A stretch of DNA of 64,000 nt from Verrucomicrobiia bacterium (GCA_028687435.1 JAQUAF010000002.1:124001-188000); one strand, 5' to 3'. Counted from the stretch's first letter, positions 10,512 through 19,958 are shown. The notes: generated from the letters alone by a model not told the origin. Numbers and translations are program-made.

Positions 10512-10558
10512 TTTAAGATTTTAGATTTTGGATTTGAGAATTAAGATTTTTGATTTTG
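10512..10558. repeat. GATTTT-rich intergenic repeat
   Basis: An AT-rich intergenic stretch made of variants of the unit GATTTTxGATTT (TTAAGATTTTAGATTTTGG and GATTTTTGATTTT), between araB and xseA in otherwise GC-rich surroundings. Similar stretches occur near 4910-4939, 38914-38945 and 46938-46970, with a reverse-oriented one near 47038-47060. All lie at gene borders. Function unknown. Confidence 0.6.
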
Positions 10559-10574
10559 CGGCGTTCCGGCCTGC

Positions 10575-11924
10575 ATGCCTGAAATCGAGATGAACCCAAA
10601 AATTTACACCGTCACGGAAGTGACCCGCCGGGTGCGGATGACGTTGGAGGAGGCGTTTGGACAGGTGTGGGTGGAGGGGGAGATTTCCAACCTGCATTAT
10701 CATTCGTCGGGGCATGTGTATTTGACGCTGAAGGATGCCCAGGCCCAGTTGACGGCGGTGATGTTTCGTTCGTCGGCTGCCCGGCTGCCTTTCCGGCTCA
10801 AGGATGGCATGCAGGCGCAGGCGTCGGGGCGGCTGACGGTTTATGAAAAGCGCGGAAATTATCAGCTGGTGATCGAAACAATTCAGCCGGCGGGACGGGG
10901 CGCTTTGCAGGCGGCTTTTGAGGCATTGAAACGGAAGCTGGAGGCGGAGGGCTTGTTTGACGCCGCACGCAAGAGGCCCTTGCCGGTTTTTCCCAGGACT
11001 GTGGCGGTGGTGACCTCGCCGACGGGCGCAGCCATTCGTGATTTTTGCCGGGTTTTGCATCGCCGTTTTCCCGGCGTACGGGTGATTGTGGCGCCGGTGA
11101 GGGTTCAAGGGGAGGGGGCCGGGGAGGAGATCGCGGCAGCGGTGGATTTGTTGAACTCACCGGCAGCGGCGGCATTGAAGGTGGATGCGATTGCCCTGAT
11201 CCGTGGCGGGGGTTCTTTGGAGGATCTTTGGGCATTCAATGAGGAGGCGGTGGCCAGGGCGGTGGCCCGTTCGGCGTTGCCAACCATTTCAGGGGTCGGA
11301 CACGAGGTGGATTTCACCATTTGCGATTTTGCGGCCGATGTGCGCGCGCCGACCCCCAGCGCCGCAGCGGAACTGCTGATCCGGCCCCGGGACGAAATGA
11401 TGGGGGATGTCTTGACGGGATCCTCGGCTTTGGACCGGGTTGTAAGGCTGGCAATTTTGGAACGCCGCCAGTTTTTATCCCAAAAAGACCGGGTTTTGCG
11501 CCGTTATGAGCCGCGTCAATGGATGCGGCAGTGGCGATTGCGTCTGGATGAAATGACGACGGATATGGAGACGCGCATGCGCGAGGTTTTGAGGGCCTCC
11601 CGTGATCGATGGCAGGCTGGGCTGGGGCGTTTGAGGGAGGCCGATCCACGGAGGATGATGTTGCGGAAAAGGCAGCGATTGCAGCAGTGGGATGACCGGA
11701 GGCGGCATGCCGGGCGGCTGGCCTTGGATCGCCTGGGACACCGGCTCAAGATGGCCGGACAACGGCTGGAATTGCTGAGTCCCAAAGCCACTCTGGAAAG
11801 GGGCTATTCGATCACCCGGGAGATCGGCAGCGGCGGGGTGATTCGTTCGGCGGCGATGGTTTCCGCCGGGAAACGCATCAGAACGCTTTTCAAGGATGGC
11901 GAGGTGAACAGCGTGGTGGAGTGA
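10575..11924 (+). CDS. xseA: Exodeoxyribonuclease VII large subunit
   Basis: Large subunit of the single-strand-specific exonuclease VII, used in mismatch repair and DNA clean-up. The N-terminal OB-fold reads YTVTEVTRRVRMTLEEAFG and VWVEGEISNLHYHSSGHVY. The catalytic domain shows TSPTGAAIRDF, RVIVAPVRVQGEGA, ALIRGGGSLEDLWAFNEE and ISGVGHEVDFTICDFAADVRAPTPS-type blocks. A long helical region and a short C-terminal module beginning LERGYSI follow. It is 449 residues, full length. The small subunit gene xseB is not adjacent. The gene converges on the minus-strand GT81 gene with an 18-nt gap. Confidence 0.96.
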   Translation: MPEIEMNPKIYTVTEVTRRVRMTLEEAFGQVWVEGEISNLHYHSSGHVYLTLKDAQAQLTAVMFRSSAARLPFRLKDGMQAQASGRLTVYEKRGNYQLVIETIQPAGRGALQAAFEALKRKLEAEGLFDAARKRPLPVFPRTVAVVTSPTGAAIRDFCRVLHRRFPGVRVIVAPVRVQGEGAGEEIAAAVDLLNSPAAAALKVDAIALIRGGGSLEDLWAFNEEAVARAVARSALPTISGVGHEVDFTICDFAADVRAPTPSAAAELLIRPRDEMMGDVLTGSSALDRVVRLAILERRQFLSQKDRVLRRYEPRQWMRQWRLRLDEMTTDMETRMREVLRASRDRWQAGLGRLREADPRRMMLRKRQRLQQWDDRRRHAGRLALDRLGHRLKMAGQRLELLSPKATLERGYSITREIGSGGVIRSAAMVSAGKRIRTLFKDGEVNSVVE

Positions 11925-11942
11925 TGGACGCGGCGTTTGTCG

Positions 11943-13154
11943 TTACGGTTGATTGTCAAGCCGGACTGCTTCCATCAATTCCTGTGAAAAGCCCTCGAGC
12001 GCCGAATTGACGCGGTTCCAGTTGACGATGAAGGAGGTGCTCAAGGGGTCCTTCAGGAAGGCTTCGCCGGCTTCGTGGATTGCCTTCACAAATGTTTCCA
12101 CCGCCGTCAATTCCTCGTTTCGGTCAAACTTGAGGTTGTTGATCTCGGCGTCATGCGAGAAGCGGTCCACCAGATCCTGGGCGTGGCGCACATAGGTGGT
12201 TCGCAAGGTGGCAAACAGCGTTGGGGAGAGGTGCACCCCTTCGCTGGAGATGGTGCGGAACAGGGATTTGCAGATGTCCACCGCCATCCGGTGCAGGCCT
12301 TCGCGCGCGTCGCGCGGGGAAAGGGGTTGATGTTTGTGTTCGTAATTCAGGGTGATATCCGACTGGCAGACGCGGCGTGTGGTGGTGTTGCGGTGAATTT
12401 CCGCGAGCAGGGCGACTTCCAGGCCCCAGTTGCCTGGGATTCGAATGGCTCTCGCCAATTCGGTGGTGATGGCCATTTCGCCGGAGAGCACGTAGCGAAA
12501 GTTCGACAGGTAATCGAGCAGGGGCAGATGTCCGCAGACGCGGATCATGGCGTAGAGGAGGGGTTGCATGAGCAGGCGGGTCGCGCGCCCGTGCAGGCGG
12601 TCCGTCACCCGGCTGTAGAATCCCTTGCAAAACTCATAAGGCTGGCTGGGATCCGCCACGGGATAAAGCAAACGGGCCAGCAATTCGCGATTGTAATTGA
12701 TGATATCGCAATCGTGGACCGCCACCACGTCGATGTTTCGCTGGGCCAGGAGATATCCCAGCCCCATCCAAACGTTGTAGCCCTTTCCGGGGATATAGGC
12801 GGCCAAGTCCCGCTGTTTCAACCAGCGGTAAAGTTTTTCGATGCGCGGTCCGTCATTCCAAATGATGATGTGCTGCTGCGGCAATTGGTCGAAGAAACGC
12901 CTGGCTTCGTCGAACTGGCTGCCGCTCATGCGGTTCATGCTGATGACGATTTGCGAGAGGTAGGGGACTTTTTTGAGTTCCTCCACGATCGTTTGCATGG
13001 CGGGGCGTTCCAATTCCGAAAAAAGCGACGGCAGAAGCAGGCCGATGGGACGGCGCTTGTTGGATTGCTCCATTTCAGACTCCATTTTTTCAAGCGCATG
13101 GTTGTTGAGATGATGCAGGGTGCAAATGAGTCCATGTTGGTAGAAGTCGCTCAT
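11943..13154 (-). CDS. GT81-like glycosyltransferase, probable glucosyl-3-phosphoglycerate synthase
   Basis: GT-A fold glycosyltransferase resembling family 81, whose members transfer glucose from an NDP-sugar to 3-phosphoglycerate as the first step to glucosylglycerate. Visible are the diphosphate-sugar motif D148-C-D150 (VVAVHDCDIINYN), the upstream GKGYNVWMGLGYLLA block and the KGFYSRV...GRATRLLMQPLL segment typical of GpgS. The ATG at 13154 is chosen because AGAAGGA lies 6 nt before it, one of the few good ribosome-binding sites in this window. The frame extends further upstream without support. It is last of a minus-strand set MscS, GT, HAD, GT81. The 3-phosphoglycerate acceptor is inferred from family and context. 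Confidence 0.78.
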   Translation of the reverse strand: MSDFYQHGLICTLHHLNNHALEKMESEMEQSNKRRPIGLLLPSLFSELERPAMQTIVEELKKVPYLSQIVISMNRMSGSQFDEARRFFDQLPQQHIIIWNDGPRIEKLYRWLKQRDLAAYIPGKGYNVWMGLGYLLAQRNIDVVAVHDCDIINYNRELLARLLYPVADPSQPYEFCKGFYSRVTDRLHGRATRLLMQPLLYAMIRVCGHLPLLDYLSNFRYVLSGEMAITTELARAIRIPGNWGLEVALLAEIHRNTTTRRVCQSDITLNYEHKHQPLSPRDAREGLHRMAVDICKSLFRTISSEGVHLSPTLFATLRTTYVRHAQDLVDRFSHDAEINNLKFDRNEELTAVETFVKAIHEAGEAFLKDPLSTSFIVNWNRVNSALEGFSQELMEAVRLDNQP

Positions 13155-13203
13155 GGTGTTTCCTTCTGTCGGGGTTTGGGTTCGGGGGCAAAATGAAAAG
13201 TAT

Positions 13204-13983
13204 TCACCGGATGTTTTTTTGAGGCAACATCCCAAGGGTTGCGAGGGTTTTTGAAAGATCAAGGAGAGTGCCGGTTCCATTTGCCGGAGAATGGGCGCCG
13301 GATTCAGCCGTCATCCATGTTTGAAATCCCTGCGACTGGGCGGGAAGAATATCGTTGTCGAGGCGGTCGCCCACGATCAGGGCTTCGGAGCATTGGATGC
13401 CAAAGCGCCGCAAGCGTCCCTCCAGCCAACTGAAGACATGGGGGTCGGGCTTGCTGAAACCGGATTCAAAAGACCAGAAGCAGATTTCCGGACGGAAACA
13501 ATCCATTGAGAGTCCCTGTTTTTTCAACCCTTCCTCCAATTCCCGCAAGGTGTAAGGTTGGGCGTTGGAGACGATTCCGACCGGGATTTTCCGGCCGCGC
13601 AATTCCCCCAAAAGATTTGCCGCGCCATCGTTCAGTGTTGTGGAATGAACAAGCCTGGCGTGGGCGAATAAAAAGTCATCCAAAGCCGCGGGAGACAATC
13701 CGGTTGTGACGGGCCACGCCAGTTTTACCACCTGCGGCCAGTAAATCTCGGGATATCCAATGCCGATGGTTCTGGCGCGGACATGGTGGCGCGCGATGAC
13801 GATTTCATTGGCTTCTTGAAAGCGGGCCAGATCAGGCAATGATTCCAGATTGAGATGTTTTTTCAATTGGCGCCACCGGTCGTTTGCGTCGGCCGGAGCG
13901 GGATTGAGTTTCAACAGGGTGTTATAAACATCAAAAAACACGGCCTGAATGGGGAGGGTCACCATAGGATGGGAAAGAGCCAT
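13204..13983 (-). CDS. HAD-IA family phosphatase
   Basis: HAD hydrolase of about 259 residues. Motif I is AVFFDVYNTLLKL, a helical cap follows, motif II is GIVSNAQPYT, the motif III lysine is in GFSKPDPHVFSW, and motif IV is ALIVGDRLDNDILPA. Two starts are possible. ATG at 13965 overlaps the upstream stop as ATGGTGA; ATG at 13983 overlaps it by about 25 nt. Either implies translational coupling to the glycosyltransferase upstream. Beside a GpgS-like gene a role as glucosyl-3-phosphoglycerate phosphatase is attractive, but known enzymes for that step belong to other families, so the substrate is an inference. Confidence 0.82.
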   Translation of the reverse strand: MALSHPMVTLPIQAVFFDVYNTLLKLNPAPADANDRWRQLKKHLNLESLPDLARFQEANEIVIARHHVRARTIGIGYPEIYWPQVVKLAWPVTTGLSPAALDDFLFAHARLVHSTTLNDGAANLLGELRGRKIPVGIVSNAQPYTLRELEEGLKKQGLSMDCFRPEICFWSFESGFSKPDPHVFSWLEGRLRRFGIQCSEALIVGDRLDNDILPAQSQGFQTWMTAESGAHSPANGTGTLLDLSKTLATLGMLPQKNIR

Positions 13984-15512
13984 TTTGAGGTTAATTTGAG
14001 ACGCGCCAAGGCGTCCTGCGCGGACTGTCCGCTGCCTGAGGGGCGGGAGGAAATTCCGGAATCCGCAGTCATCCAAAAGCGGCTGGCATAAATCCGCGGG
14101 CCAAGATGTTGTTCGATCTGGGGAGGCCATTCGGTGGCAGCCAATGAGCCGTGTCCGGCGCGTTCCCGCCAGGGGCGGAGGCGCGGGTTCATGTCAAGAC
14201 AGGCGCGGGCCAGTTCGTCGTCGGAATGAGACAGGATGTCCAGTTGTCCTTCCAATGTCAAACGGCTGAAGGGCACGCAATCATTGTTGGCTTGAAGCGC
14301 CGGGGGGGCTTCGGCGAAGCCGGACCACTCGGCAGGGAGAAGGGAACGCCATTTTTCCCATGCTGTTCGCTGGCTTTCGCGTTCGTCTTTCCAGTTCAAA
14401 AGGGAAACCGGGACGAGCAATTCCTCATAAGTCTGGGGGAAGTTCAGGCCGGACTGGATGAGATCGGACATGACATTGGGGATCACGCGAGCCACGAGGG
14501 GTTTTCGCGCCGCGGCCGCCTCGAGAAACGGCAGGCCAAATCCTTCCTGCACCGATGTGAGCAGGATGGTTTGAGCCGCATCGATCATGGCGGCGACAGA
14601 TGGAAGATCCGGAGTGTCGTTTCCAAGGATGCCCAGATGCAGGCGCCATTGGCGGGTTTTCGTGTGGGAAGACAATGCAAGGGCGTATTGTTTTTCAGAC
14701 GGGGAACCGGCCTGGCCGGTGGTGACGGTCCATGCGTCCGGTTTCAGAAGGCGGGTGATCAAGAGCGATTCTGCGATGTTCTTTCGCCTCAAAACCCGGC
14801 AGGGAATCAGCCATGCGGGAGATCCCCGGCCTCCCGTCCTGTCCATTAATAGTTTTCGAGCCGCCGCTTTTTCGGTTTCAGGGATCGCGGGCGCCGGTTC
14901 GGCGATGTTGGGAAGATAGAATGTCCTCCATCCCGTTGAGGCATGCAGGATTTGATAATCAATATGGTTGATGCATGCAAAACGCACGTTTGGGGAATCG
15001 GGAAAAAGCCATTGCCCGACGTCGAGCACGGAAGAGGCGCCGGCGGCACGCATTTCCGGCCAGCGCTGGAGGCGTCCATCGAACCAAAAATCATGGCAGG
15101 TCCAAATCTGGAGCGTTTCAGGTTCCAGCCGGGAAAATTCGGACAAGGCGTGGGCCAGCGAGGCATTGCGTCCCACGGAGAGATTGTGGGTCCAGATCAG
15201 GATATCCGGATTGTCCAGTGAAGAGATCCACAGCCGCCATTCGAGAAGGAGCGCCCGCCAGGTGGCGGCGTCGACATGGAATTGTTCGGAGGCATACCGG
15301 GCCTGAGTCCATATTTTTTCCCCGACCGGCGTTTTTCCCATGTTTTTGCGAAATCCCGCCATCCATTCGGCGGGGATGGGTTCGCCGCTGACCAGGATGA
15401 CCCGTTCGATTTTATTGTGCGGATCATATCGGACAATCGCCGGGACCGCCTTTTCAATCACGCGGCGGACCCCGCCGGGGCGGAAATGATGATGGAGAAC
15501 AATCAGAATCAT
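13959..15512 (-). CDS. GT-B fold glycosyltransferase (GT4-like)
   Basis: A 517-residue putative glycosyltransferase. The start MILIVLHHHFRPGGVRRV is a typical GT-B N-terminal strand and glycine loop. The C-terminal half has PAWLIPCRVLRRKNIAESL (nucleotide-sugar domain) and LLTSVQEGFGLPFLEAAAARKP, the EX7E-like motif of GT4 enzymes. The ATG at 15512 overlaps the stop of the MscS gene as ATGA, and its own stop overlaps the HAD gene. The three are therefore almost certainly one transcript. The last 90 residues have no recognised domain. Donor and acceptor are unknown; membership of an osmolyte pathway is inferred from neighbours. Confidence 0.8.
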   Translation of the reverse strand: MILIVLHHHFRPGGVRRVIEKAVPAIVRYDPHNKIERVILVSGEPIPAEWMAGFRKNMGKTPVGEKIWTQARYASEQFHVDAATWRALLLEWRLWISSLDNPDILIWTHNLSVGRNASLAHALSEFSRLEPETLQIWTCHDFWFDGRLQRWPEMRAAGASSVLDVGQWLFPDSPNVRFACINHIDYQILHASTGWRTFYLPNIAEPAPAIPETEKAAARKLLMDRTGGRGSPAWLIPCRVLRRKNIAESLLITRLLKPDAWTVTTGQAGSPSEKQYALALSSHTKTRQWRLHLGILGNDTPDLPSVAAMIDAAQTILLTSVQEGFGLPFLEAAAARKPLVARVIPNVMSDLIQSGLNFPQTYEELLVPVSLLNWKDERESQRTAWEKWRSLLPAEWSGFAEAPPALQANNDCVPFSRLTLEGQLDILSHSDDELARACLDMNPRLRPWRERAGHGSLAATEWPPQIEQHLGPRIYASRFWMTADSGISSRPSGSGQSAQDALARLKLTSKWLFPILW

Positions 15513-16624
15513 AAATGTTCCCCCTGGATTGGCGCCGGCGGCTTCGTTTTCGACAAACAAATGGTTTGAGTGGGAAAAGCGAACTCCAAAAGAGCCTTTT
15601 CGAATCGGCGTTTGATTTCAAAATTGATCTCCTCATTTGCGATGAGAAAATCCTGATATTTGAGATGTTTGGACCAGTAGATCACCAAAATGTCCAGGGA
15701 GTGGGGGGCGAAATTTTCCCAGTAAACCCAATGGTTTTCAACACCGGGGTGGCGGCCGAGGATGTCTCTCAGAATTGTCAATGCCTCTCTCATGCCGTCC
15801 AAGGAGGTGTTGTAAACCAGATTTAGCGTAAACATGCGTTTAATGGTGGGACGGCGGGAAATGTTGTCGATGGAAGCTTCCGCCATCTGCCGGTTGGGAA
15901 TGTTGACCACGGTGCCGTCCAATGTTCTGATGACGGTGCTTCGGAGTCCGATTCTTTCAACGGATCCATCATAACGGTCCACTTTTATGCGGTCACCAAC
16001 AATAAAAGGTTTGTCGCAGAAAATGGTGATTGAGCCAAAGATATTGGCCAGACTATGCTGGGCGGCCAGAGCCACCGCCAGGCCGCCGATTCCCAGTCCC
16101 GCCAGCAAACTTCCGATATTGTAGCCCGCATTTTGGAGGATCAAAAGCGAGGTCAGAATGCTGATCATGATTTTGAGCAGGCGCGAAATAGCCGGCAGCA
16201 GGCTGGTTTTTAGTTGTTCGCCTGATTCGGAGGAATTGAATTTTTCGCCCCATATTTCCAGCAGAACATCCGCCATTCGCGCGCCGAACACGGCGATAAG
16301 AATTGCGTAGGCGGCTTTGAACAGGTCCACAATAAGGCATTCCATCCATGGACCGAATGCCAGGAAATGCAGGCCCTGTCGCGCGACAAACAGCAAAACC
16401 GCCCACTGAATGATGGGAACGCCCAAGTCCACCAGTTTCGTGTCCAGATCGGTTTTGGTTTTCAGGGTCAGTTTGCGGAGGCTTTTTCCCGCGCGCCACA
16501 CCACAATTCTTGATAAAATCCATGCTGCGACAAGGGATGCGCCAAAAGCCAGCCAACGCCAGATTTCGATTCCGGCCGGACACAGGTCCAGCCATTTCGA
16601 TGTCGGAACAAGCAGGGAATTCAT
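15509..16624 (-). CDS. MscS-family mechanosensitive ion channel
   Basis: Inner-membrane channel that opens under membrane tension and releases solutes during osmotic downshock. The 371-residue protein has four or five N-terminal helices. The pore helix (SLLAGLGIGGLAVALAAQ) carries the Gly/Ala packing pattern of MscS TM3. The cytoplasmic beta domain follows (GSITIFCDKPFIVGDRIKV, GLRSTVIRTLDGTVVNIPN), then the C-terminal alpha/beta domain. It leads a coupled set with a glycosyltransferase, a HAD phosphatase and a GT81 enzyme. That pairing of solute release with solute synthesis is one reason to call this an osmoadaptation locus. Confidence 0.93.
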   Translation of the reverse strand: MNSLLVPTSKWLDLCPAGIEIWRWLAFGASLVAAWILSRIVVWRAGKSLRKLTLKTKTDLDTKLVDLGVPIIQWAVLLFVARQGLHFLAFGPWMECLIVDLFKAAYAILIAVFGARMADVLLEIWGEKFNSSESGEQLKTSLLPAISRLLKIMISILTSLLILQNAGYNIGSLLAGLGIGGLAVALAAQHSLANIFGSITIFCDKPFIVGDRIKVDRYDGSVERIGLRSTVIRTLDGTVVNIPNRQMAEASIDNISRRPTIKRMFTLNLVYNTSLDGMREALTILRDILGRHPGVENHWVYWENFAPHSLDILVIYWSKHLKYQDFLIANEEINFEIKRRFEKALLEFAFPTQTICLSKTKPPAPIQGEHL

Positions 16625-16718
16625 GGGGGTGTTTGGTTGGACGTTGACGGTTTTTGCGTTTTTTCCGCATGCGGGCGTTGCCGAAAATGACAGGGGAAAT
16701 TATTTTTTGAAAGGGGTT

Positions 16719-18383
16719 TCATGAGCAAAAATCCGTTTTAAAAACTTTGCCGATGATCAAAATGGATGACAGGATGACCAGACTCCATGCGAGCATGATC
16801 AAAACGTTCCATTTGAGGTTTTTCGGGAGTTCCGCTTTCCAGGGGATATGGGGCATGGTCTGGCGGTTGAAAGGCGCCGCGGCAAGGGCGGTTGCGAGGC
16901 AGGCGGCTGTGCCGGCGACATTCCACCACAGCCAGCTGATGGCGGGATCGAATTTGATCCATAGCAGGATGTTGACCGCATAACCGGCGGCCAGTCCCAG
17001 CAAGGCCGGTTTTTCCCCCACTTGCGGGCGAAACAGGGCCAGGGCGAAGATTCCCAGCACAGGGCCATAACTCACCGAGCCGATTTTGTTGATGGTGATG
17101 ATGATGGAATCGCTGATGTTGCCGGCAAAAAAGGCGAAAAAGGTGCATATGGCCCCCCAAAAAAGCGTGGTAAACCGTCCCATCCAGGCGCTGACCGGTT
17201 CTCCGCGCCTGACTCCGAACCATCCAAAACGGCCGATCACATCCTCGGCGGTGGCGGCGCTCAGGGAGTTGAGAGTGGAATCCAGACTCGACATGGCTGC
17301 GGCGAACAATCCCACCACAATCAGTCCGACAATTCCTTGGGGCAAATGTTTTATGACAAAAATGGGCAATGCCATGTTGTAATCCACACCGGTCAAGTCC
17401 GGTTTCAGCGGGAGTTCCCACAGAAAGGAGGAATGGATGGAGGCATAAGCAGCCAGCGCCACTCCCACCAGCGCATAAACCAGCGCCAAGGGCAGGCGCA
17501 CCAGCCCGTTCAGACAAAGGGCGCGCATGGAGTCCCCGTCATTGCGGCAGGAAAGGATTCGCTGGGCCTGGGTTTGATCGAATCCGTAGTAGCTTGCATA
17601 CAGAAACAGGCCGCCAATGAACATGGGCAGGAGACTGTATGTTTCGCCGTCGCCCATTCCATGGCCTTTCCACCGGAACGCATTGAGCCGTTCGGGCGCT
17701 GTCAGGTTGCAAAGATTGCCCCAACCTCCAATCGACTGGACAATCTCCATGAGCGCCAGTCCGATCCCGCCAAAAAGAAACAAAAACTGGATGACATCGG
17801 TCCAGATCACCGCCCGCATGCCGCCGAGAAAGTCGTAAAGAATGGTCGTGGCGGCGAAAAGGAGAACCGCAGCCGCGAAAGGGATTTGCAGCATGTGCGA
17901 CAGCAAGAGGGACACTCCGTAAATGGTCACGCCGGTGGCAAAAGCGCGGAAGAATTGGAAAAGGACGCTGACCGTCGTCCTGGTCGTGAGGCCCAGGCGT
18001 TGTTCCAGGAATTCGTAAATTGAAACCACTCTGCTGGCGCGCAGAACGGGGAAGACAAAAACCATCAACAGGATCATGGCCATGGGAACGGCCAATTCCC
18101 ATTGGAGGAAGACCAGTCCGCCTCCGGCCGCAAAGGCGACAAAGGCCGGCCCTCCCAGGAGGGAGTTGGTGCTGCATTGGGTGGCCAGCGTGCTCAACCC
18201 CACCGCCCACCAGGGAGGCGTGTTGCCAGCCAGGTAGTAATCGCGGCTGGATCGCTGGCCGCGGCCCAGCCATGCGCTCCAAACCAGGATGCCCGCAAGA
18301 AAGAAAGCCAAAATGCCCCAGTCCAGGAGACTCAGATGCGAGGCAAGCCGGAAACTTTCTTTTGGATCTTGCATTGGTTTCAT
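16719..18383 (-). CDS. Sodium:solute symporter (SSS family)
   Basis: Sodium-coupled uptake permease of the SSS/SGLT family, 554 residues with about 13 to 14 membrane helices. Family features seen are WLGRGQRSSRDYYLAGNTPPWW after the first helix, the ATQCSTNSLLGGPAF segment, YDFLGGMRAVIWTDVIQ, and LFAAAMSSLDSTLNSLSAATAEDV with the sodium-site serines. The open frame runs to 19220, but that part is antisense to a plus-strand glycosyltransferase gene. The start is therefore taken at ATG 18383, with 18374 as alternative. The substrate is unknown; a sugar or compatible solute would suit the neighbourhood. A conserved 66-bp element lies just upstream. Confidence 0.92.
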   Translation of the reverse strand: MKPMQDPKESFRLASHLSLLDWGILAFFLAGILVWSAWLGRGQRSSRDYYLAGNTPPWWAVGLSTLATQCSTNSLLGGPAFVAFAAGGGLVFLQWELAVPMAMILLMVFVFPVLRASRVVSIYEFLEQRLGLTTRTTVSVLFQFFRAFATGVTIYGVSLLLSHMLQIPFAAAVLLFAATTILYDFLGGMRAVIWTDVIQFLFLFGGIGLALMEIVQSIGGWGNLCNLTAPERLNAFRWKGHGMGDGETYSLLPMFIGGLFLYASYYGFDQTQAQRILSCRNDGDSMRALCLNGLVRLPLALVYALVGVALAAYASIHSSFLWELPLKPDLTGVDYNMALPIFVIKHLPQGIVGLIVVGLFAAAMSSLDSTLNSLSAATAEDVIGRFGWFGVRRGEPVSAWMGRFTTLFWGAICTFFAFFAGNISDSIIITINKIGSVSYGPVLGIFALALFRPQVGEKPALLGLAAGYAVNILLWIKFDPAISWLWWNVAGTAACLATALAAAPFNRQTMPHIPWKAELPKNLKWNVLIMLAWSLVILSSILIIGKVFKTDFCS

Positions 18384-18400
18384 CCAGTTCGTGCATATGA

Positions 18401-18467
18401 GCAATTCGATGAATGGCGGCCCGACCATCCGGATGACCTGCGGCAGTTTTGCGTCCACCGCACCCTT
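18401..18467 (-). repeat. 66-bp upstream element, copy 1
   Basis: The reverse complement of this segment (gene-sense strand of the symporter) matches 25399-25464 over its whole length with one single-base indel. A 25-nt block is identical, including GGTCGGGCCGCCATTCATCG. Both copies have the same orientation relative to the gene that follows and end 17-26 nt before its start codon. The indel and lack of a shared frame argue against coding. It could be a shared leader or regulatory element, or a dispersed repeat. Confidence 0.65.
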
Positions 18468-18622
18468 GCAATGTGTCTTGTCCGAAGGCAGGCAAAACAC
18501 GCGGCAAGGATGATTGCTCAATTTGTTGCTGTCAAGCCTGGTTCGCAAATACGTTCGGAAAAATGCGTTAAAACTGTTGGGGTCGTTCAAAACGTTTGCT
18601 TTTGGCGTCATACGTTGGTATC

Positions 18623-18643
18623 CCGGCAATGGCGATTTGCCGG
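18623..18643 (+). promoter_or_regulatory. Hairpin just upstream of the GT4 start codon
   Basis: CCGGCAA and TTGCCGG form a perfect 7-bp inverted repeat with a 7-nt loop, ending 7 nt before the ATG at 18651. No Shine-Dalgarno sequence is seen. In mRNA the hairpin would sit in the ribosome-binding region; in DNA it could be an operator. Confidence 0.35.
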
Positions 18644-18650
18644 ATGAACC

Positions 18651-19958
18651 ATGGCAACCATTAAGAATTGGAAGGCAGGCCGTTCCATCGAACCCCAGCG
18701 GATCGGCTTTGTATCCACCCGTTTTGCGGGGACGGACGGCGTGTCGCTTGAAAGCGCCAAGTGGGCGCAGGTGCTTGCCGACGACCAGCATCAATGCTTC
18801 TGGTACGCCGGACGCCTTGACACGCGCCCCGAGACCAGCCTGTGCGTGCCGGAGGCGTTTTTCGGGCATCCGGAGAACGAGTGGATCAATGGGCGAATTT
18901 GGGGGCGGACGGCGCGCGAACCGCTGGTTTCGGATCGCATCCGCGAAATGGCGGGTTATCTCAAGGAGACTTTGCATGATTTCATCCGGCGTTTTGACTT
19001 GAAGATCCTGGTTTTTGAAAATGTGCAGACCATTCCCATGCATGTGCCGCTTGGGGTTGCGATCGCCGAGTTGATGTCGGAGACGCATATTCCGGCCATT
19101 GCGCACCATCACGATTTTTATTGGGAACGGACCCGTTATTCGGTCAATGCGGTCAACGATCTTCTCGACATGGCTTTTCCGTCGAGGGACCACGATTTGC
19201 AGCATGTGGTGATCAACCATGCCGCGCAGGAGGAACTGGCCCGGCGCAAGGCGGTTCCCTCGCTGTTGATTCCGAATGTGCTGGATTTCGAGAATCCTCC
19301 GCCTCCCCCGGACGCCTATGCTTCGGACATCTGGACGGAAATCGGTTTGGGCAGGGATGACATTCTAATTTTGCAACCCACCCGGATCGTGCCGCGAAAG
19401 GGGATCGAGCATGCCATCGACCTGGTCCGGCGGTTGAACAATCCGCAATACAAGCTGGTCATCACCCACGAGGCGGGCGATGAGGGGTTGGAATACCGCA
19501 GCATGCTGGTGAAGTATGCCAGGCAGGCGGGGGTTGACATGCGTTTTGTGGCCACCCGGATCACAGACAGGCGGCAGATCAATCGCGAGGGGAAAAAGAC
19601 CTACGCGCTTTGGGACATTTATCCCCATGCCTCCCTGATCACCTATCCCAGTCTTTACGAGGGCTTTGGGAACGCCTATCTGGAGGCGGTTTATTTCAAG
19701 AAGCCGGTGCTTGTGAATCATTATTCCATTTTTCACCGGGACATTGAGCCAAAGGGGTTTCGGGGGCCTGTGATGGATGGCTATCTGACCGATGAAGTGG
19801 TGGACGAGGTGCGCCGGGTTTTGGAGGATTCCGGCCACCGGCAGAAAATGGTGGATCACAACTATCGTCTGGCGAGGAAGTATTTCAGTTATGCCGAGTT
19901 GAGACGCTGTTTGCGCACCCTGATCATCAATATTTCAAACCTGTATCCGGACAAATGA
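18651..19958 (+). CDS. GT4 glycosyltransferase of a phosphorylase operon, copy A
   Basis: A 435-residue GT-B enzyme. Features: IGFVSTRFAGTDGVSLE near the N-terminus, IPAIAHHHDFYWER, the donor-site block ILQPTRIVPRKGIEHAIDLV, and the GT4 motif PSLYEGFGNAYLEAVYFKKPV. Its stop overlaps the next ATG as ATGA, so it is coupled to the GH13_18 phosphorylase. It is a clear paralogue of the gene at 21694-22965: both share the HHHDF motif, the KGIEHAI block and the EGFGNA(Y/F)LEAVY motif. By context it may glycosylate a glycerate-based acceptor such as glucosylglycerate. I recall mannosylglucosylglycerate synthases being GT4 but cannot confirm homology. Confidence 0.85.
   Translation: MATIKNWKAGRSIEPQRIGFVSTRFAGTDGVSLESAKWAQVLADDQHQCFWYAGRLDTRPETSLCVPEAFFGHPENEWINGRIWGRTAREPLVSDRIREMAGYLKETLHDFIRRFDLKILVFENVQTIPMHVPLGVAIAELMSETHIPAIAHHHDFYWERTRYSVNAVNDLLDMAFPSRDHDLQHVVINHAAQEELARRKAVPSLLIPNVLDFENPPPPPDAYASDIWTEIGLGRDDILILQPTRIVPRKGIEHAIDLVRRLNNPQYKLVITHEAGDEGLEYRSMLVKYARQAGVDMRFVATRITDRRQINREGKKTYALWDIYPHASLITYPSLYEGFGNAYLEAVYFKKPVLVNHYSIFHRDIEPKGFRGPVMDGYLTDEVVDEVRRVLEDSGHRQKMVDHNYRLARKYFSYAELRRCLRTLIINISNLYPDK

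Noticed and set aside
12075-13196. Plus-strand open frame opposite the GT81 gene
   Set aside because: Antisense to a gene with a good ribosome-binding site and family motifs.
18384-19220. N-terminal extension of the symporter open frame
   Set aside because: It is antisense to a well-supported GT4 gene and has no membrane or family features; the symporter starts at 18383 or 18374.
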